DNA of 64,000 nt from Olivibacter domesticus (GTDB taxonomy: Bacteria > Bacteroidota > Bacteroidia > Sphingobacteriales > Sphingobacteriaceae), in NCBI RefSeq assembly GCF_900109575.1, contig NZ_FOAF01000010.1, positions 1 to 64,000 on the forward strand, read 5' to 3'. Position 1 is the first letter of the stretch, and every line of letters begins with the position of its first letter. The position numbers and the translations under genes are program-made. A model generated the notes under the pieces. It did not search any database. It had not been told where the DNA came from and saw nothing but the letters and a program-made list of their open reading frames with translations. Below are positions 53,546 through 62,699 of this stretch, piece by piece.

Positions 53546-54817
53546 ATGTTGCAAATTAGTTATATCCGCGAAAACAGGGATAAAGTTATAGAGCGCTTAG
53601 CTGTGCGTAACTTTACACAGATTGAATTGGTTGATGAAATTATTGGTCTTGATGAACAAATAAGATCTACCAAATCTGCATCTGAGTCCATTTCTGCGGA
53701 GGCCAATGCTGCAGCAAAACAGATAGGCGATTTAATGAGGCAGGGTAAACGTGAGGAAGCCGAAGAGATTAAGGCCAGGTCTGGCGAATACAAAGAAGAG
53801 GTAAAGTTGTTGCTCGAGAAATTAGGAGGACTGGAAGAAGAATTTTTTCAGAAGATTGTACAGCTTCCTAACCTCCCGTACAAAGATGTCCCAGCAGGTA
53901 GGACGGCTGATGATAATCAGGTTGTATTAGAACACGGGCATAAACTGATGCTTCCGGATGATGCGTTGCCTCATTGGGAATTAGCAGCCAAGTATGATAT
54001 CATTGATTTCGAATTAGGTGTAAAAGTAAGCGGTGCAGGTTTTCCTGTATATAAAGGTAAAGGCGCACGACTCCAGCGAGCGCTTATTAACTTTTTTTTA
54101 GATCAGGCAACCGATAATGGTTACCGAGAAGTACAGGTTCCTATTTTAATTAATGGAGAGTCAGGTTTTGGTACAGGACAGTTACCTGATAAAGAAGGGC
54201 AGATGTATTATGTAGGAGCGGATGATCTCTATTTGATACCTACAGCTGAAGTGCCGGTTACGAATATGTACCGGGGAGAAATTTTAAAGGAAGAAGATTT
54301 TCCTATTAAAAACACCGCATACACACCATGCTTTAGACGAGAGGCGGGTTCTTATGGTGCTCACGTACGCGGATTAAATAGGTTGCATCAGTTTGATAAA
54401 GTTGAGCTTGTTCAAATTGTTCATCCAGATAACTCCTATGAGGTGCTCGAAGAGATGAGTACTTATGTACAATCGTTGCTTCAGAAATTAAAACTACCTT
54501 ATCGCGTACTACGTTTATGTGGAGGAGATATGGGTTTTACATCAGCAATGACTTACGATATGGAGGTTTGGAGTGGTGCTCAAAAACGTTGGTTGGAAGT
54601 TTCTTCCGTATCTAATTTTGAAACTTACCAAAGTAACCGCTTAAAGACGCGCTTTAAAGGGATGGATGGCAAGATGCATTTAGTACACACATTAAATGGA
54701 AGCGCCTTGGCACTTCCGCGTATAGTAGCGTGCATTTTAGAAGAGAATCAAGCAGAAAATGGAATTAAAGTGCCTGAGGTACTAGTACCCTATACAGGCT
54801 TTGAGTGGATTGATTAA
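53546..54817 (+). CDS. serS: Seryl-tRNA synthetase
   Basis: Class II synthetase, charges tRNA-Ser. N-terminal coiled-coil arm (residues about 30-100), motif 2 CFRREAGSYGAHVRGLNRLH and motif 3 NGSALALPRIVACILEENQ, with the serine-specific TAEVPVTN. 423 residues. Single gene, convergent with the FAD oxidoreductase. Confidence 0.97.
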   Translation: MLQISYIRENRDKVIERLAVRNFTQIELVDEIIGLDEQIRSTKSASESISAEANAAAKQIGDLMRQGKREEAEEIKARSGEYKEEVKLLLEKLGGLEEEFFQKIVQLPNLPYKDVPAGRTADDNQVVLEHGHKLMLPDDALPHWELAAKYDIIDFELGVKVSGAGFPVYKGKGARLQRALINFFLDQATDNGYREVQVPILINGESGFGTGQLPDKEGQMYYVGADDLYLIPTAEVPVTNMYRGEILKEEDFPIKNTAYTPCFRREAGSYGAHVRGLNRLHQFDKVELVQIVHPDNSYEVLEEMSTYVQSLLQKLKLPYRVLRLCGGDMGFTSAMTYDMEVWSGAQKRWLEVSSVSNFETYQSNRLKTRFKGMDGKMHLVHTLNGSALALPRIVACILEENQAENGIKVPEVLVPYTGFEWID

Positions 54818-54830
54818 TTGCAGATTTAAG

Positions 54831-54862
54831 TTATACGTTTTAAGAGTACTTAGAACGTATAA
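54831..54862. terminator. Bidirectional hairpin between serS and FAD oxidoreductase
   Basis: Arms 54831-54844 and 54849-54862 match at 13 of 14 positions around a four-base loop (TTATACGTT...AACGTATAA). AT-rich and without a clear T-run, so a weak terminator or one more dispersed repeat. A related word ATAACGTATAA is at about 62368. Confidence 0.5.
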
Positions 54863-54880
54863 CCTATCACCTAGACTTTA

Positions 54881-56086
54881 TTATCTGTCAAAACTAAAAA
54901 CACTTTCTCGTGGATCTTTTTTTCCTTTGATCTTATTACATATAATTTGTGCGGCGATCATACTGAAAGTAATACCATTGCCGCCGTACCCCAGCGCAAA
55001 AAACATATTCTTTTTATCTTTATACTCACCTATATAAGGTAACCCATCATGGGTTGAACTAAAAGTACCACACCAAGAGAAATCGGTAATCATTGGAATA
55101 TGTTTGAATAGTTTGTGGAATTTGCGTTCTAATGCCTTCGTTTTCTGTAGCAGCTTCGCATCTCTTAATTTAGCATTTTTATAGGGAATGTCTTCCCCAC
55201 CCATCATAATCCGGTTGTCTGCAGTTGTGCGCATGTAAAAGTATGGGTGACGGGTTTCCCAGATTAGGCAACGTTCAGGCCATAGCTGCTCCGGACGCAT
55301 AGGTTCTGAAACTAATGCATAGGTAGAAAGTAGGTCCATAATTTTTTTTGGTAGAAATCTGCCTGCCTCAAATCCTGCAGCGATTATCACATATTTACAT
55401 GTTATGGTTTGCCCTTTAAGCGTTTGGAGTACAAATTGCGATCTTTCCCGTTTATATCCTATAATTTCGGTATATGGGTACACTTTGAGATCATGCTTTT
55501 TCTGATGGTGCTGTATTAAACCTACTGCAGCTTTGTAACAGTCTATCTGAGCCGAAGTGTCATTCCAAAGTGCTCCCAAACGATCAATTTGATATTTGTT
55601 CTGAAGATCAATAGATTCTAGAAAATCAACTGGAAGCTTGCTTTCCTTTCGTATTTGGTATTCATCTTTTAACTTACGGAGGCCTGCTCTATTACTTGCT
55701 AGCAATAATGTTGGAACCCTTACGAATTCTGCGTCTATCTGCGCTTTATTGAATAATGCTTCTAGGTCATTAATCGATTTTAAACTAGCGCGGTAGGCAA
55801 CAGTTGCATTTTTATTTCCTATTTCGTTTGAAAGTTTATATAATGACACATCAATTTCGTATTGTAGCTGAGCAGTACTTGCTACTGTACTACCTCCTGC
55901 TATAGCACGCTTGTCGACCATTGTGCAGGTTATTCCAGCTTCACAAAGCTCATGTGCTACTAATGCCCCTGTAATACCCGTTCCAATGATGGTAACATCG
56001 GTTGATATGTTTTCTTGAAGAGGATGAGCTCCTTGATAAAGTGAGTTTTTGATTGCCCAATAGGGTGACCCTGAATGCAAATCCAT
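54881..56086 (-). CDS. FAD-dependent oxidoreductase (DAO family)
   Basis: 401 residues. N-terminal FAD-binding GTGITGALVAHELCEAG preceded by VTIIG, then AGGSTVASTAQLQYEIDV. The C-terminal half carries IMMGGEDIPYKNA and SSTHDGLPYIGEY, ending in FALGYGGNGITFS, typical of glycine-oxidase/DadA-like enzymes of the DAO family. Those oxidise amine or hydroxy substrates, but no specific one can be assigned. No adjacent dehydrogenase partner. Confidence 0.83.
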   Translation of the reverse strand: MDLHSGSPYWAIKNSLYQGAHPLQENISTDVTIIGTGITGALVAHELCEAGITCTMVDKRAIAGGSTVASTAQLQYEIDVSLYKLSNEIGNKNATVAYRASLKSINDLEALFNKAQIDAEFVRVPTLLLASNRAGLRKLKDEYQIRKESKLPVDFLESIDLQNKYQIDRLGALWNDTSAQIDCYKAAVGLIQHHQKKHDLKVYPYTEIIGYKRERSQFVLQTLKGQTITCKYVIIAAGFEAGRFLPKKIMDLLSTYALVSEPMRPEQLWPERCLIWETRHPYFYMRTTADNRIMMGGEDIPYKNAKLRDAKLLQKTKALERKFHKLFKHIPMITDFSWCGTFSSTHDGLPYIGEYKDKKNMFFALGYGGNGITFSMIAAQIICNKIKGKKDPRESVFSFDR

Positions 56087-56192
56087 GAATTATTCTTTTA
56101 TTGTAGTCATGGATAATAACTTAATTAAAATTAGAATGTTTGTTGATCCAATATATTTTTCTTAACTTAAACCTATAAAGTTGGAGGTTTTT

Positions 56193-56903
56193 ATGTCAAG
56201 ACTAAATGCCGATTGGTTTATCGAAATTCCTTTAGATTTTGAGTACAAAAAATATCAGTTATTGGGATATTTAACAGATATTAACCATCATTTTAATAAC
56301 ACAAGGCTTTATCCCAATCTAAACGATTTAGTTTTTCATTACAATAATCTTCAAAAATTTAAAAAAGATAAAACTACGCTGCAAGATTCTTTTCCGGTAC
56401 GTCTCACTAATGCTGATACCGAAGCGGTAAAGTTGACATATGAGAAGCTCATTCATGATGATGCGATGATGGTAGAGATTGAGCATATCATTGCTTTTGC
56501 TTTAAATAAATTGGGCAATGCCGTGAAAGAAGGAAAAGAAATATACGATTTTGTTGAAAGCCGTCTTACAATAGAAGCAATTGGTATGATGCCGTTAAAC
56601 CCCTATAGCGGTTACATGCTGCTCCGAAATGGGAACCAAAAAGGAACATTGGTATATCAATATCAAGTAACGCTTTTTGAAGGTAAAGATGATAAGTATC
56701 GTGGCGTGCATACTGATTTTGTAACCAGCTATGATAGTCATTTTATTTTCGGAACTCCAGAATCAATCAGGAAAGATCTTATCCATCAGCGGAGGTCTCT
56801 CCCTAATCCTGCTGTATATCAGGTAGAGAGTGATATAACATTTCCTCTTGATCAAACCCTTTTACCGATGGCCAAACGCACCTTAATGAAAGAAATAGCG
56901 TAG
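56193..56903 (+). CDS. Conserved hypothetical protein
   Basis: 236 residues from the ATG at 56193 (MSRLNADWFIEIPLDFEYKK). It has no signal peptide or membrane helix; composition is mixed alpha/beta and soluble, with VEIEHIIAFALNKLGNAVKE and a later GTLVYQYQVTLFEG strand pair. The start is well placed after GGAGG (56183-56187). I do not know its family with certainty; similar proteins of unknown role occur in Bacteroidota as I recall. Single gene between FAD oxidoreductase and M49 peptidase. Confidence 0.65.
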   Translation: MSRLNADWFIEIPLDFEYKKYQLLGYLTDINHHFNNTRLYPNLNDLVFHYNNLQKFKKDKTTLQDSFPVRLTNADTEAVKLTYEKLIHDDAMMVEIEHIIAFALNKLGNAVKEGKEIYDFVESRLTIEAIGMMPLNPYSGYMLLRNGNQKGTLVYQYQVTLFEGKDDKYRGVHTDFVTSYDSHFIFGTPESIRKDLIHQRRSLPNPAVYQVESDITFPLDQTLLPMAKRTLMKEIA

Positions 56904-57014
56904 TTAAAATTACCTGTTGTTTATCCGCAAAATATTTAAGGGCTTAAACTACTTGTTAGCGCGTCCTATCAAAAATAATTACCTTTACGACCTAATATTA
57001 CTAACCGATCTATT

Positions 57015-59069
57015 ATGAATAAAAAAAATGGAATGATCTTATTCTCAGGTGTACTGTTTTTATGTGCCATCTGCTCCTGTACATCACCGGATAATCAATC
57101 AAAGCAAACAGAGACTTTTAAGGTATCAGTTGATTCTTTTGCAGATCTGGAGGTTTTACGCTATGAGGTTTCGGGCTGGAACCAATTAAGTTTAGAACAA
57201 AAGACATTAGCGTATTATCTTTATCAGGCAGCACTCTCAGGACGCGATATAATTTACGATCAACGAGGTAAATACAATTTGCTTATTCGGAAGACATTAG
57301 AGACGATATGGAATAATCCAAAAATTACCCAATCGGGGTCAGATTGGGATAAGTTTAAAGTCTATTGCGGTCAATTTTGGTTCAGTAATGGTAATTATCA
57401 CCATTATTCAAACGACAAATTCATTCCCGAATGTTCTTTTGAATATTTTACAAGTTTAATAGAAGCCTGTGATGAAAAGGCCTTACCCTTAGAAAGAGGA
57501 GAAACTGTAGCATCTTTTCTTAAGCGAATGAAACAGGCTGTTTTCGATCAATCATTTGAACCGAAAATGGTGAACCTCAGGGAAGGTATAGACCACGTGG
57601 CTCATTCATCTAATAATTTTTACGAAGGGGTAACCCAGCAAGAAGTGGAACGTTTTTATAACACTTTTTCGCACACAGAGCAGGAGCCAGAATGGGGTCT
57701 AAATAGTAAGGTAATAAAAGAAGCAGGAAAACTCAAGGAGCACGTTTGGAAAGTTGGGGGAATGTATAGCGCTGCCATTGAGAAAATGGTATTCTGGATC
57801 GAAAAGGCCGTTCCATTTGCAGAAAATGAGCAGCAGAAGAAAGCCTTATCCCTGCTGGTTGAATATTATAAAACAGGTGATCTTAAGAATTGGGACGAAT
57901 ATAACAAAGCATGGGTGCAAGATACTGCCTCTACTATCGATTTTGCAAACGGATTTATAGAGGTGTATAATGATGCGATTGGGATTAAAGGGAGCTATGA
58001 GGCGGTGCTTTCTTTGAAAGATTTTGAGACTACAAAACGTATAAAAGCCATTGCTGATCAAGCACAATGGTTTGAAGATAATGCTCCTTTAATGCCCGAC
58101 CATAAAAAGAAAAGTGTCAAAGGCATTAGCGCGAAAGCAATAACAGCAATAGTAGAAGCTGGAGATGCCGCCCCTAGTACTCCAATAGGCATTAATTTAC
58201 CCAATTCCGATTGGCTACGAAAGGAATACGGTTCTAAATCTGTTTCGTTGAGTAATATTATTCACGCATATAATGAAAGCAGCGCAACCAGCGGCTTTTT
58301 AGATGAATTTATGAACGACAAAGAGAAATTAGAACGGATGAAGAAATATGGAAATTTAGGAAGTGATCTTCATACAGATATGCACGAATGTATCGGGCAT
58401 GCTTCTGGACAAATCAATAAGGGCGTAGCTACGCCTGATAAAACCTTAAAGAGCTATGCCTCCTGTTTAGAAGAGGCACGTGCCGACTTAGTTGCGCTGT
58501 ATTATATTCTAGATCCGAAACTTGTTGAAATAGGGGTAATGCCTTCTGTCGAAGTTGGAAAAGCTGCCTATGATAGCTATATGATGAATGGGTTAATGAC
58601 ACAGTTAACGCGCTTGAAGTTAGGTGATGATATCGAAGAGGCGCATATGAGAAACCGTGCGCTTAATGCCTATTGGGTTTATCAGCAGGGCAAAAAGGAT
58701 AATGTTGTTGAATTTGTTAAAGCGAATGATAAAACCTATGTGCAGATAAATAACTATGAAAAGCTCCGTGTTTTGTTCGGTAGTTTATTGAAAGAAATAC
58801 AAAGGATCAAATCTGAGGGCGATTACAATGCAGGTAAAAATCTTGTAGAAACATATGGCGTAAAAGTTGACCAGGTATTGCATAAGGAAGTACTAGATCG
58901 TTATGCCAAACTCAATTTAAAGCCGTATAAAGGTTTTGTTCAACCTAAATTGGTGGCAGTTGAAAAGAATGGAGAGATTACCGATGTAAAAGTTGAATAT
59001 CCAAATTCCTTTTATGAACAAATGTTAGATTATGGAAGAGATTATTCTTATTTACCTGTTATGAACTAA
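57015..59069 (+). CDS. M49-type dipeptidyl peptidase III-like lipoprotein
   Basis: Zinc peptidase of the DPP III family (684 residues). The M49 zinc motif HExxGH is present as HECIGH in DMHECIGHASGQINKG, and the third ligand region as CLEEARADLVALYYI. Unlike cytosolic DPP III it has a signal peptide with lipobox-like end (FLCAICSCTS), so it is likely an exported lipoprotein, as in several Bacteroidota. Probably cuts dipeptides from small peptides in the periplasm. Followed by the MITE-like element. Confidence 0.85.
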   Translation: MNKKNGMILFSGVLFLCAICSCTSPDNQSKQTETFKVSVDSFADLEVLRYEVSGWNQLSLEQKTLAYYLYQAALSGRDIIYDQRGKYNLLIRKTLETIWNNPKITQSGSDWDKFKVYCGQFWFSNGNYHHYSNDKFIPECSFEYFTSLIEACDEKALPLERGETVASFLKRMKQAVFDQSFEPKMVNLREGIDHVAHSSNNFYEGVTQQEVERFYNTFSHTEQEPEWGLNSKVIKEAGKLKEHVWKVGGMYSAAIEKMVFWIEKAVPFAENEQQKKALSLLVEYYKTGDLKNWDEYNKAWVQDTASTIDFANGFIEVYNDAIGIKGSYEAVLSLKDFETTKRIKAIADQAQWFEDNAPLMPDHKKKSVKGISAKAITAIVEAGDAAPSTPIGINLPNSDWLRKEYGSKSVSLSNIIHAYNESSATSGFLDEFMNDKEKLERMKKYGNLGSDLHTDMHECIGHASGQINKGVATPDKTLKSYASCLEEARADLVALYYILDPKLVEIGVMPSVEVGKAAYDSYMMNGLMTQLTRLKLGDDIEEAHMRNRALNAYWVYQQGKKDNVVEFVKANDKTYVQINNYEKLRVLFGSLLKEIQRIKSEGDYNAGKNLVETYGVKVDQVLHKEVLDRYAKLNLKPYKGFVQPKLVAVEKNGEITDVKVEYPNSFYEQMLDYGRDYSYLPVMN

Positions 59070-59088
59070 ATAGCAATACCAGGTTATT

Positions 59089-59355
59089 AACCTGAATTCG
59101 ATTATTCTTTATGTGTTCAGAAATTCAATAGCAAAGCCAGGTAAGGCACCTTTGCGTAGGCCTATCGGGATAAGACAAGCGAAGGTAACGCAGCCTGGAG
59201 AAGCTATTGGATTAGCTTTTCCCATTTTTTCACTTTGAAACGGCCATCTTCTTCCTGAAAACTCCTCGAAATAGCCCGCTATTCCGTCGTCCTTTGCAGT
59301 TGAATCTAACCATTTCAAAGCGTTCTGAACCGAAAATAATAATAGAATTCAGGTT
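59089..59355 (-). mobile_element. MITE-like element, long copy
   Basis: A 267-base segment with terminal inverted repeats AACCTGAATTC (59089-59099) and GAATTCAGGTT (59345-59355), extending with mismatches to about 20 bases (AACCTGAATTC.ATTATT). Flanks TTATT and ATTATT could be a target duplication. A short frame inside (about MKWLDSTAKDDGIAGYFEEF, then SPGCVTFACLIPIGLRKG) is not a gene; such translated intergenic repeats appear in many Sphingobacteriaceae as I recall. Both ends recur in the short copy at 45242-45369 in inverted orientation. Confidence 0.75.
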
Positions 59356-59361
59356 ATTATT

Positions 59362-59369
59362 TATCTTTG
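59362..59369 (+). promoter_or_regulatory. Putative -7 box of the HAD phosphatase gene
   Basis: TATCTTTG ends 4 bases before the ATG, which predicts a leaderless or nearly leaderless transcript. The -33 region would lie in the right end of the MITE-like element. Confidence 0.35.
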
Positions 59370-59373
59370 CTGT

Positions 59374-60030
59374 ATGAATGAATATGCAGTGATTTTTGAT
59401 ATGGATGGCGTTATTTGCCATACCAATCCGTTCCATGCTGAGGCCTTTAGACAGTTTTTTGATAAAAGATCAGTTCCTTATACCGAACAGGAATTTGTTG
59501 ATCATATGTATGGTAAACACAATAGTTATATTATGCAGTACTTTCTAAAACGTGAGTTAAATGAGGCAGAGATAAAAGTGTTGGAAGAAGAAAAAGAAGG
59601 CCTATTTAGAACAATTTATGCTGATCATATCGAGCCTATTACTGGTTACCTAAGATTCTTATATGATTTAAAAGAAGCGGGATTTAAAACGGGGATAGCG
59701 ACCTCGGCACCAAGCGCTAACTTATTCTTAATTGTAGATAAGTTAGGCTTTGTTTCGAAAATGGAATCTGTTTTAAGCAGTGAAGATGTGGAATTTCATA
59801 AACCAAATCCGGAAGTTTATCTAAAGTCTGCGCAGAATCTGGGCGTTTTACCGGCCCATTGTGTGGTGTTTGAAGATTCCTTTTCGGGCGTATCTGCGGC
59901 GCTTAACGCAGGAATGAAGGTAGTAGGGGTATTGTCATCTCATACGAAGGAAGAATTACCCCCATGTAACTATTACATAAAAGATTACAATGATATGAGT
60001 GTTGAAATAGTGAAACAACTGATTCGCTAG
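59374..60030 (+). CDS. HAD-superfamily phosphatase (phosphoglucomutase-like)
   Basis: 218 residues. Motif I VIFDMDGVICHTNPFHAEAF, cap domain with YGKHNSYIMQYFLKR, motif II GIATSAPSANLFL, motif III KPNPEVYLKSAQNLGV, motif IV VFEDSFSGVSAALNAGM. The layout fits beta-phosphoglucomutase or sugar-phosphate phosphatases of subfamily IA/IB. Substrate unknown. The terminator directly follows its stop codon. Confidence 0.87.
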   Translation: MNEYAVIFDMDGVICHTNPFHAEAFRQFFDKRSVPYTEQEFVDHMYGKHNSYIMQYFLKRELNEAEIKVLEEEKEGLFRTIYADHIEPITGYLRFLYDLKEAGFKTGIATSAPSANLFLIVDKLGFVSKMESVLSSEDVEFHKPNPEVYLKSAQNLGVLPAHCVVFEDSFSGVSAALNAGMKVVGVLSSHTKEELPPCNYYIKDYNDMSVEIVKQLIR

Positions 60031-60060
60031 GAGACTTAACAAAGTTAAGTCTCCTCTTTC
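60030..60060. terminator. Bidirectional terminator shared with the LOG gene end
   Basis: Perfect 11-base arms GGAGACTTAAC (60030-60040) and GTTAAGTCTCC (60044-60054) with a three-base loop. The stem begins on the last base of the HAD stop codon and contains the stop codon and last two codons of the LOG-type gene on the other strand. Confidence 0.75.
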
Positions 60061-60626
60061 TGGATCCACTTGCCGACGCTAGGAGCTGTATAGTCTTTCA
60101 TTTGCTTCAGTAAGTCGTCAATATTTTCATCAATTAATAACATATCCCGATTAATTTCTTTTAAGAAACCGCTGGCAACCATTTGGTCGATTAGTAATTT
60201 TAAGTGATTATAGAATCCATTTGTATTCAACAAGCCAATAGGTTTCTTATGTAGGCCTAGCTGTGCCCAGGTAATAATTTCAAAGAGTTCTTCCATTGTA
60301 CCAAAGCCTCCGGGCAATGCAATGAAACCGTCAGATAAATCATGCATCAGTGTTTTACGCTGATGCATTGTTTCGACAACATGCAATTTAGTAATCCCGT
60401 GATGAGCTAGTTCCTTTTTTAATAGAAAATCAGGGATAACACCTATTACCTCCCCATTTTTGTTTAGGGCACCGTCGGCTACGGCTCCCATTAGGCCAAC
60501 TTTCGCACCACCATAAATTAATTGAATATCATTGCCTGCTAATGTTTCACCTAATAAACTTGCTTGCTCAAAGTAGATGTTTTCAGTTCCTATACTTGAG
60601 CCACAAAAGACTGTAATACGTTTCAT
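60045..60626 (-). CDS. LOG-family protein (TIGR00730, cytokinin riboside phosphoribohydrolase-like)
   Basis: 193 residues of the Rossmann-fold LOG family. Signatures: ITVFCGSSIGTENIYFEQA, LIYGGAKVGLMGAVADGAL and the catalytic PGGFGTMEELFEIITWAQLG. LOG enzymes hydrolyse nucleoside 5'-monophosphates, releasing base and ribose phosphate; in bacteria the role is often purine recycling or stress. Follows the M3 peptidase gene on the minus strand by 11 bases. Confidence 0.87.
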   Translation of the reverse strand: MKRITVFCGSSIGTENIYFEQASLLGETLAGNDIQLIYGGAKVGLMGAVADGALNKNGEVIGVIPDFLLKKELAHHGITKLHVVETMHQRKTLMHDLSDGFIALPGGFGTMEELFEIITWAQLGLHKKPIGLLNTNGFYNHLKLLIDQMVASGFLKEINRDMLLIDENIDDLLKQMKDYTAPSVGKWIQKEET

Positions 60627-60637
60627 TTAAAAAAAAA

Positions 60638-62347
60638 TTATTGATAAAGTTCAAGTTCTTGTTTCACGAAGTTAATAAGTTCTTTTACATAGGGTTGACT
60701 GAAATTAAACTCAATTCCAGCCGTTTTGTATATTTCAGGAATTGTTTTTGTATAACCAAGTTTGAGGGCCTCCATATATTGCTTTAATCCTTTTTGGGGA
60801 TTTTCCTTGTAATTTTTCCATACCGCTATTGCGCCTAATTGGGCCATCCCATATTCAATATAGTAAAATGGTACTTCGAAAATATGCAATTGTTTCTGCC
60901 ATAAGTAAGTTTTAGCTTCCTCTAAATCGGTCCAGTCGGCAAAATTATGGCCAAATTGATCAAAAATTTGATTCCAAGCCTCGGCGCGCTGTTCTTCTGT
61001 ATGTGCTGGATTGGTGTATACCCAATGTTGAAATTGATCTACTACTGCTACCCAAGGAAGCGTTTTTAACACATCTTCAAGTTGCTCTTTTTTTGCTCTC
61101 GCTAACTCTTCTTCATTATCAAAGAATACCCCCCATTGATCCATCGAAATTAGCTCCATACTCATGGATGCAAGCTCAGCAACCTCACTGGTAAGATGTT
61201 TAAAATCGTTAAGTTCCAGGTGTGCTGATAAAAAGGTATGTAAAGCGTGTCCTCCCTCATGTACCATTGTGGTCAAGTCACGGAAGGTGCTGGCTGCATT
61301 CATGAAGATAAAGGGCGCACCACTTTCAGCCAACGGATAATTATAACCACCTGGTGCCTTTCCTTTTCTGCTTTCTACATCAAAAAGCTGATTTGCTTGC
61401 ATCAGTGCTATATACTTACCAATACTGGGGTTCAAACGGTTGAAGCATAGAATGGTTTTTTCAATAAGATCTTGGCCATTATGAAATGGTTTAAGTGCAG
61501 GTTTACCTGTTATATCTACTTCAAGATCCCAAGGCATCAGTTTATCCAGATTGAGCGTTTTCTGTCGTCCTTGCATTTTTTCTTGCAGCAATGGCACGAC
61601 CTCTTTCTCGATAGCTGCATGAAAAGCATAACAATCCTGAGCCGTATAATCAAATCGCCCCATGGCTTGAAACATATAGTCTCTAAAATTTTCAAACCCA
61701 GCATTCAATGCTACTTGATGACGTAACTGAAGTAATGAATTAAACAATGAATTTAGTTCATTTTTATTCTGTAAACGTCTTTCGGTAATTTTGTGCCAAA
61801 CACTTGCTCTCTTTTGTCTATCAAGATCTTTCAAGAAAACCGCTGCTTGTGGTAGCGTATATTGCTGGTTTTCGAAAGTTATCTCCATAGCCCCAGTGAT
61901 AGATTGGTATTTCTGCTGTTCTACCTGTATTTCAGTTAGTAAAGGAACATTGTCTTCTCTAAAAATTTCCAGTGCTTTATTTATAGACCTTAGATAGACA
62001 AAATATTTTTCCTGATCTAATGCCACCGTATACGCAGAACCGATAAGTTTTTTATTAAGCTCATTATTAATGGGGGCTATTTTAGGCTCGATTTCGGTAG
62101 CAAAATATTGGAAATCTTGCAATAGTGCTTCGTTGGCTGTATCGCATGTCATTCGGATGTACCGCCAGGCAAAGTCTTCCTCTAGCACCGCCTCCAGTTC
62201 GCTTCGATCTTGCATCCATTGTGTTAGTTCTGCTACTGAATTTATGGAACGATTCTGCAACTCCAGAAATAGGGGCTTTAAATTCTCCCATGTTATGGTA
62301 AGGTTCTGTGGTACGAAACGACGGACTGCTTTATTTAATGTATGCAT
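60638..62347 (-). CDS. M3-family oligoendopeptidase
   Basis: Zinc metallopeptidase of 569 residues. HExxH is in TTMVHEGGHALHTFLS, followed by the third-ligand glutamate in HLTSEVAELASMSMELIS. The N-terminal helical domain is typical of PepF/oligoendopeptidase F. No signal peptide, so cytosolic; digests short peptides. Starts 11 bases upstream of the LOG gene and may be co-transcribed with it. Confidence 0.9.
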   Translation of the reverse strand: MHTLNKAVRRFVPQNLTITWENLKPLFLELQNRSINSVAELTQWMQDRSELEAVLEEDFAWRYIRMTCDTANEALLQDFQYFATEIEPKIAPINNELNKKLIGSAYTVALDQEKYFVYLRSINKALEIFREDNVPLLTEIQVEQQKYQSITGAMEITFENQQYTLPQAAVFLKDLDRQKRASVWHKITERRLQNKNELNSLFNSLLQLRHQVALNAGFENFRDYMFQAMGRFDYTAQDCYAFHAAIEKEVVPLLQEKMQGRQKTLNLDKLMPWDLEVDITGKPALKPFHNGQDLIEKTILCFNRLNPSIGKYIALMQANQLFDVESRKGKAPGGYNYPLAESGAPFIFMNAASTFRDLTTMVHEGGHALHTFLSAHLELNDFKHLTSEVAELASMSMELISMDQWGVFFDNEEELARAKKEQLEDVLKTLPWVAVVDQFQHWVYTNPAHTEEQRAEAWNQIFDQFGHNFADWTDLEEAKTYLWQKQLHIFEVPFYYIEYGMAQLGAIAVWKNYKENPQKGLKQYMEALKLGYTKTIPEIYKTAGIEFNFSQPYVKELINFVKQELELYQ

Positions 62348-62699
62348 AGACTTTTTTTAACTTATGTATAACGTATAAAAAGAGAAGGACATTACCCGTT
62401 TATTATCAAAAATCACTCCCATGTAATCGGGATAACCATATTTCACCTTGTGGATATAGGCCGTCTAACCGGAGCTTTAGAGATTCTCTGAAGCTTTTAT
62501 GGTAAAATGTTTACATAATGAACGTGTTTTCCTAATTTCCGCTGAGCGTGATGTCACTTGTTTGTCAGCGCATACTGCTACAGATGAAGGGGGCATTTTA
62601 CAATAATTTTCGTAAATCTGCAAGAGATATTCTTCATCGATGCCCCGAGCAACTTAAACAGGCTCTAAACCCATTGCGCTTTGGTTGGAGATTATAGCA
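62348..62699. other. 350-base gap without a recognisable gene
   Basis: It holds two short frames only: 62584-62697 (+, 37 codons) and a similar one on the other strand near 62490-62610. Neither has supporting motif or ribosome-binding site. The left edge has ATAACGTATAA, a word also found in the serS hairpin. I see no riboswitch, RNA gene or element ends. Confidence 0.4.

Noticed and set aside
59109-59436. Open frames on the minus strand across 59109-59318 and 59230-59436
   Set aside because: They lie in or across the MITE-like element, overlap each other in different frames, have no ribosome-binding site, and the second one runs into the HAD gene.
62584-62697. 37-codon plus-strand frame (MKGAFYNNFRKSARDILHRC...)
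   Set aside because: No motif, no start signal, and no neighbour on the same strand; a chance frame cannot be excluded.
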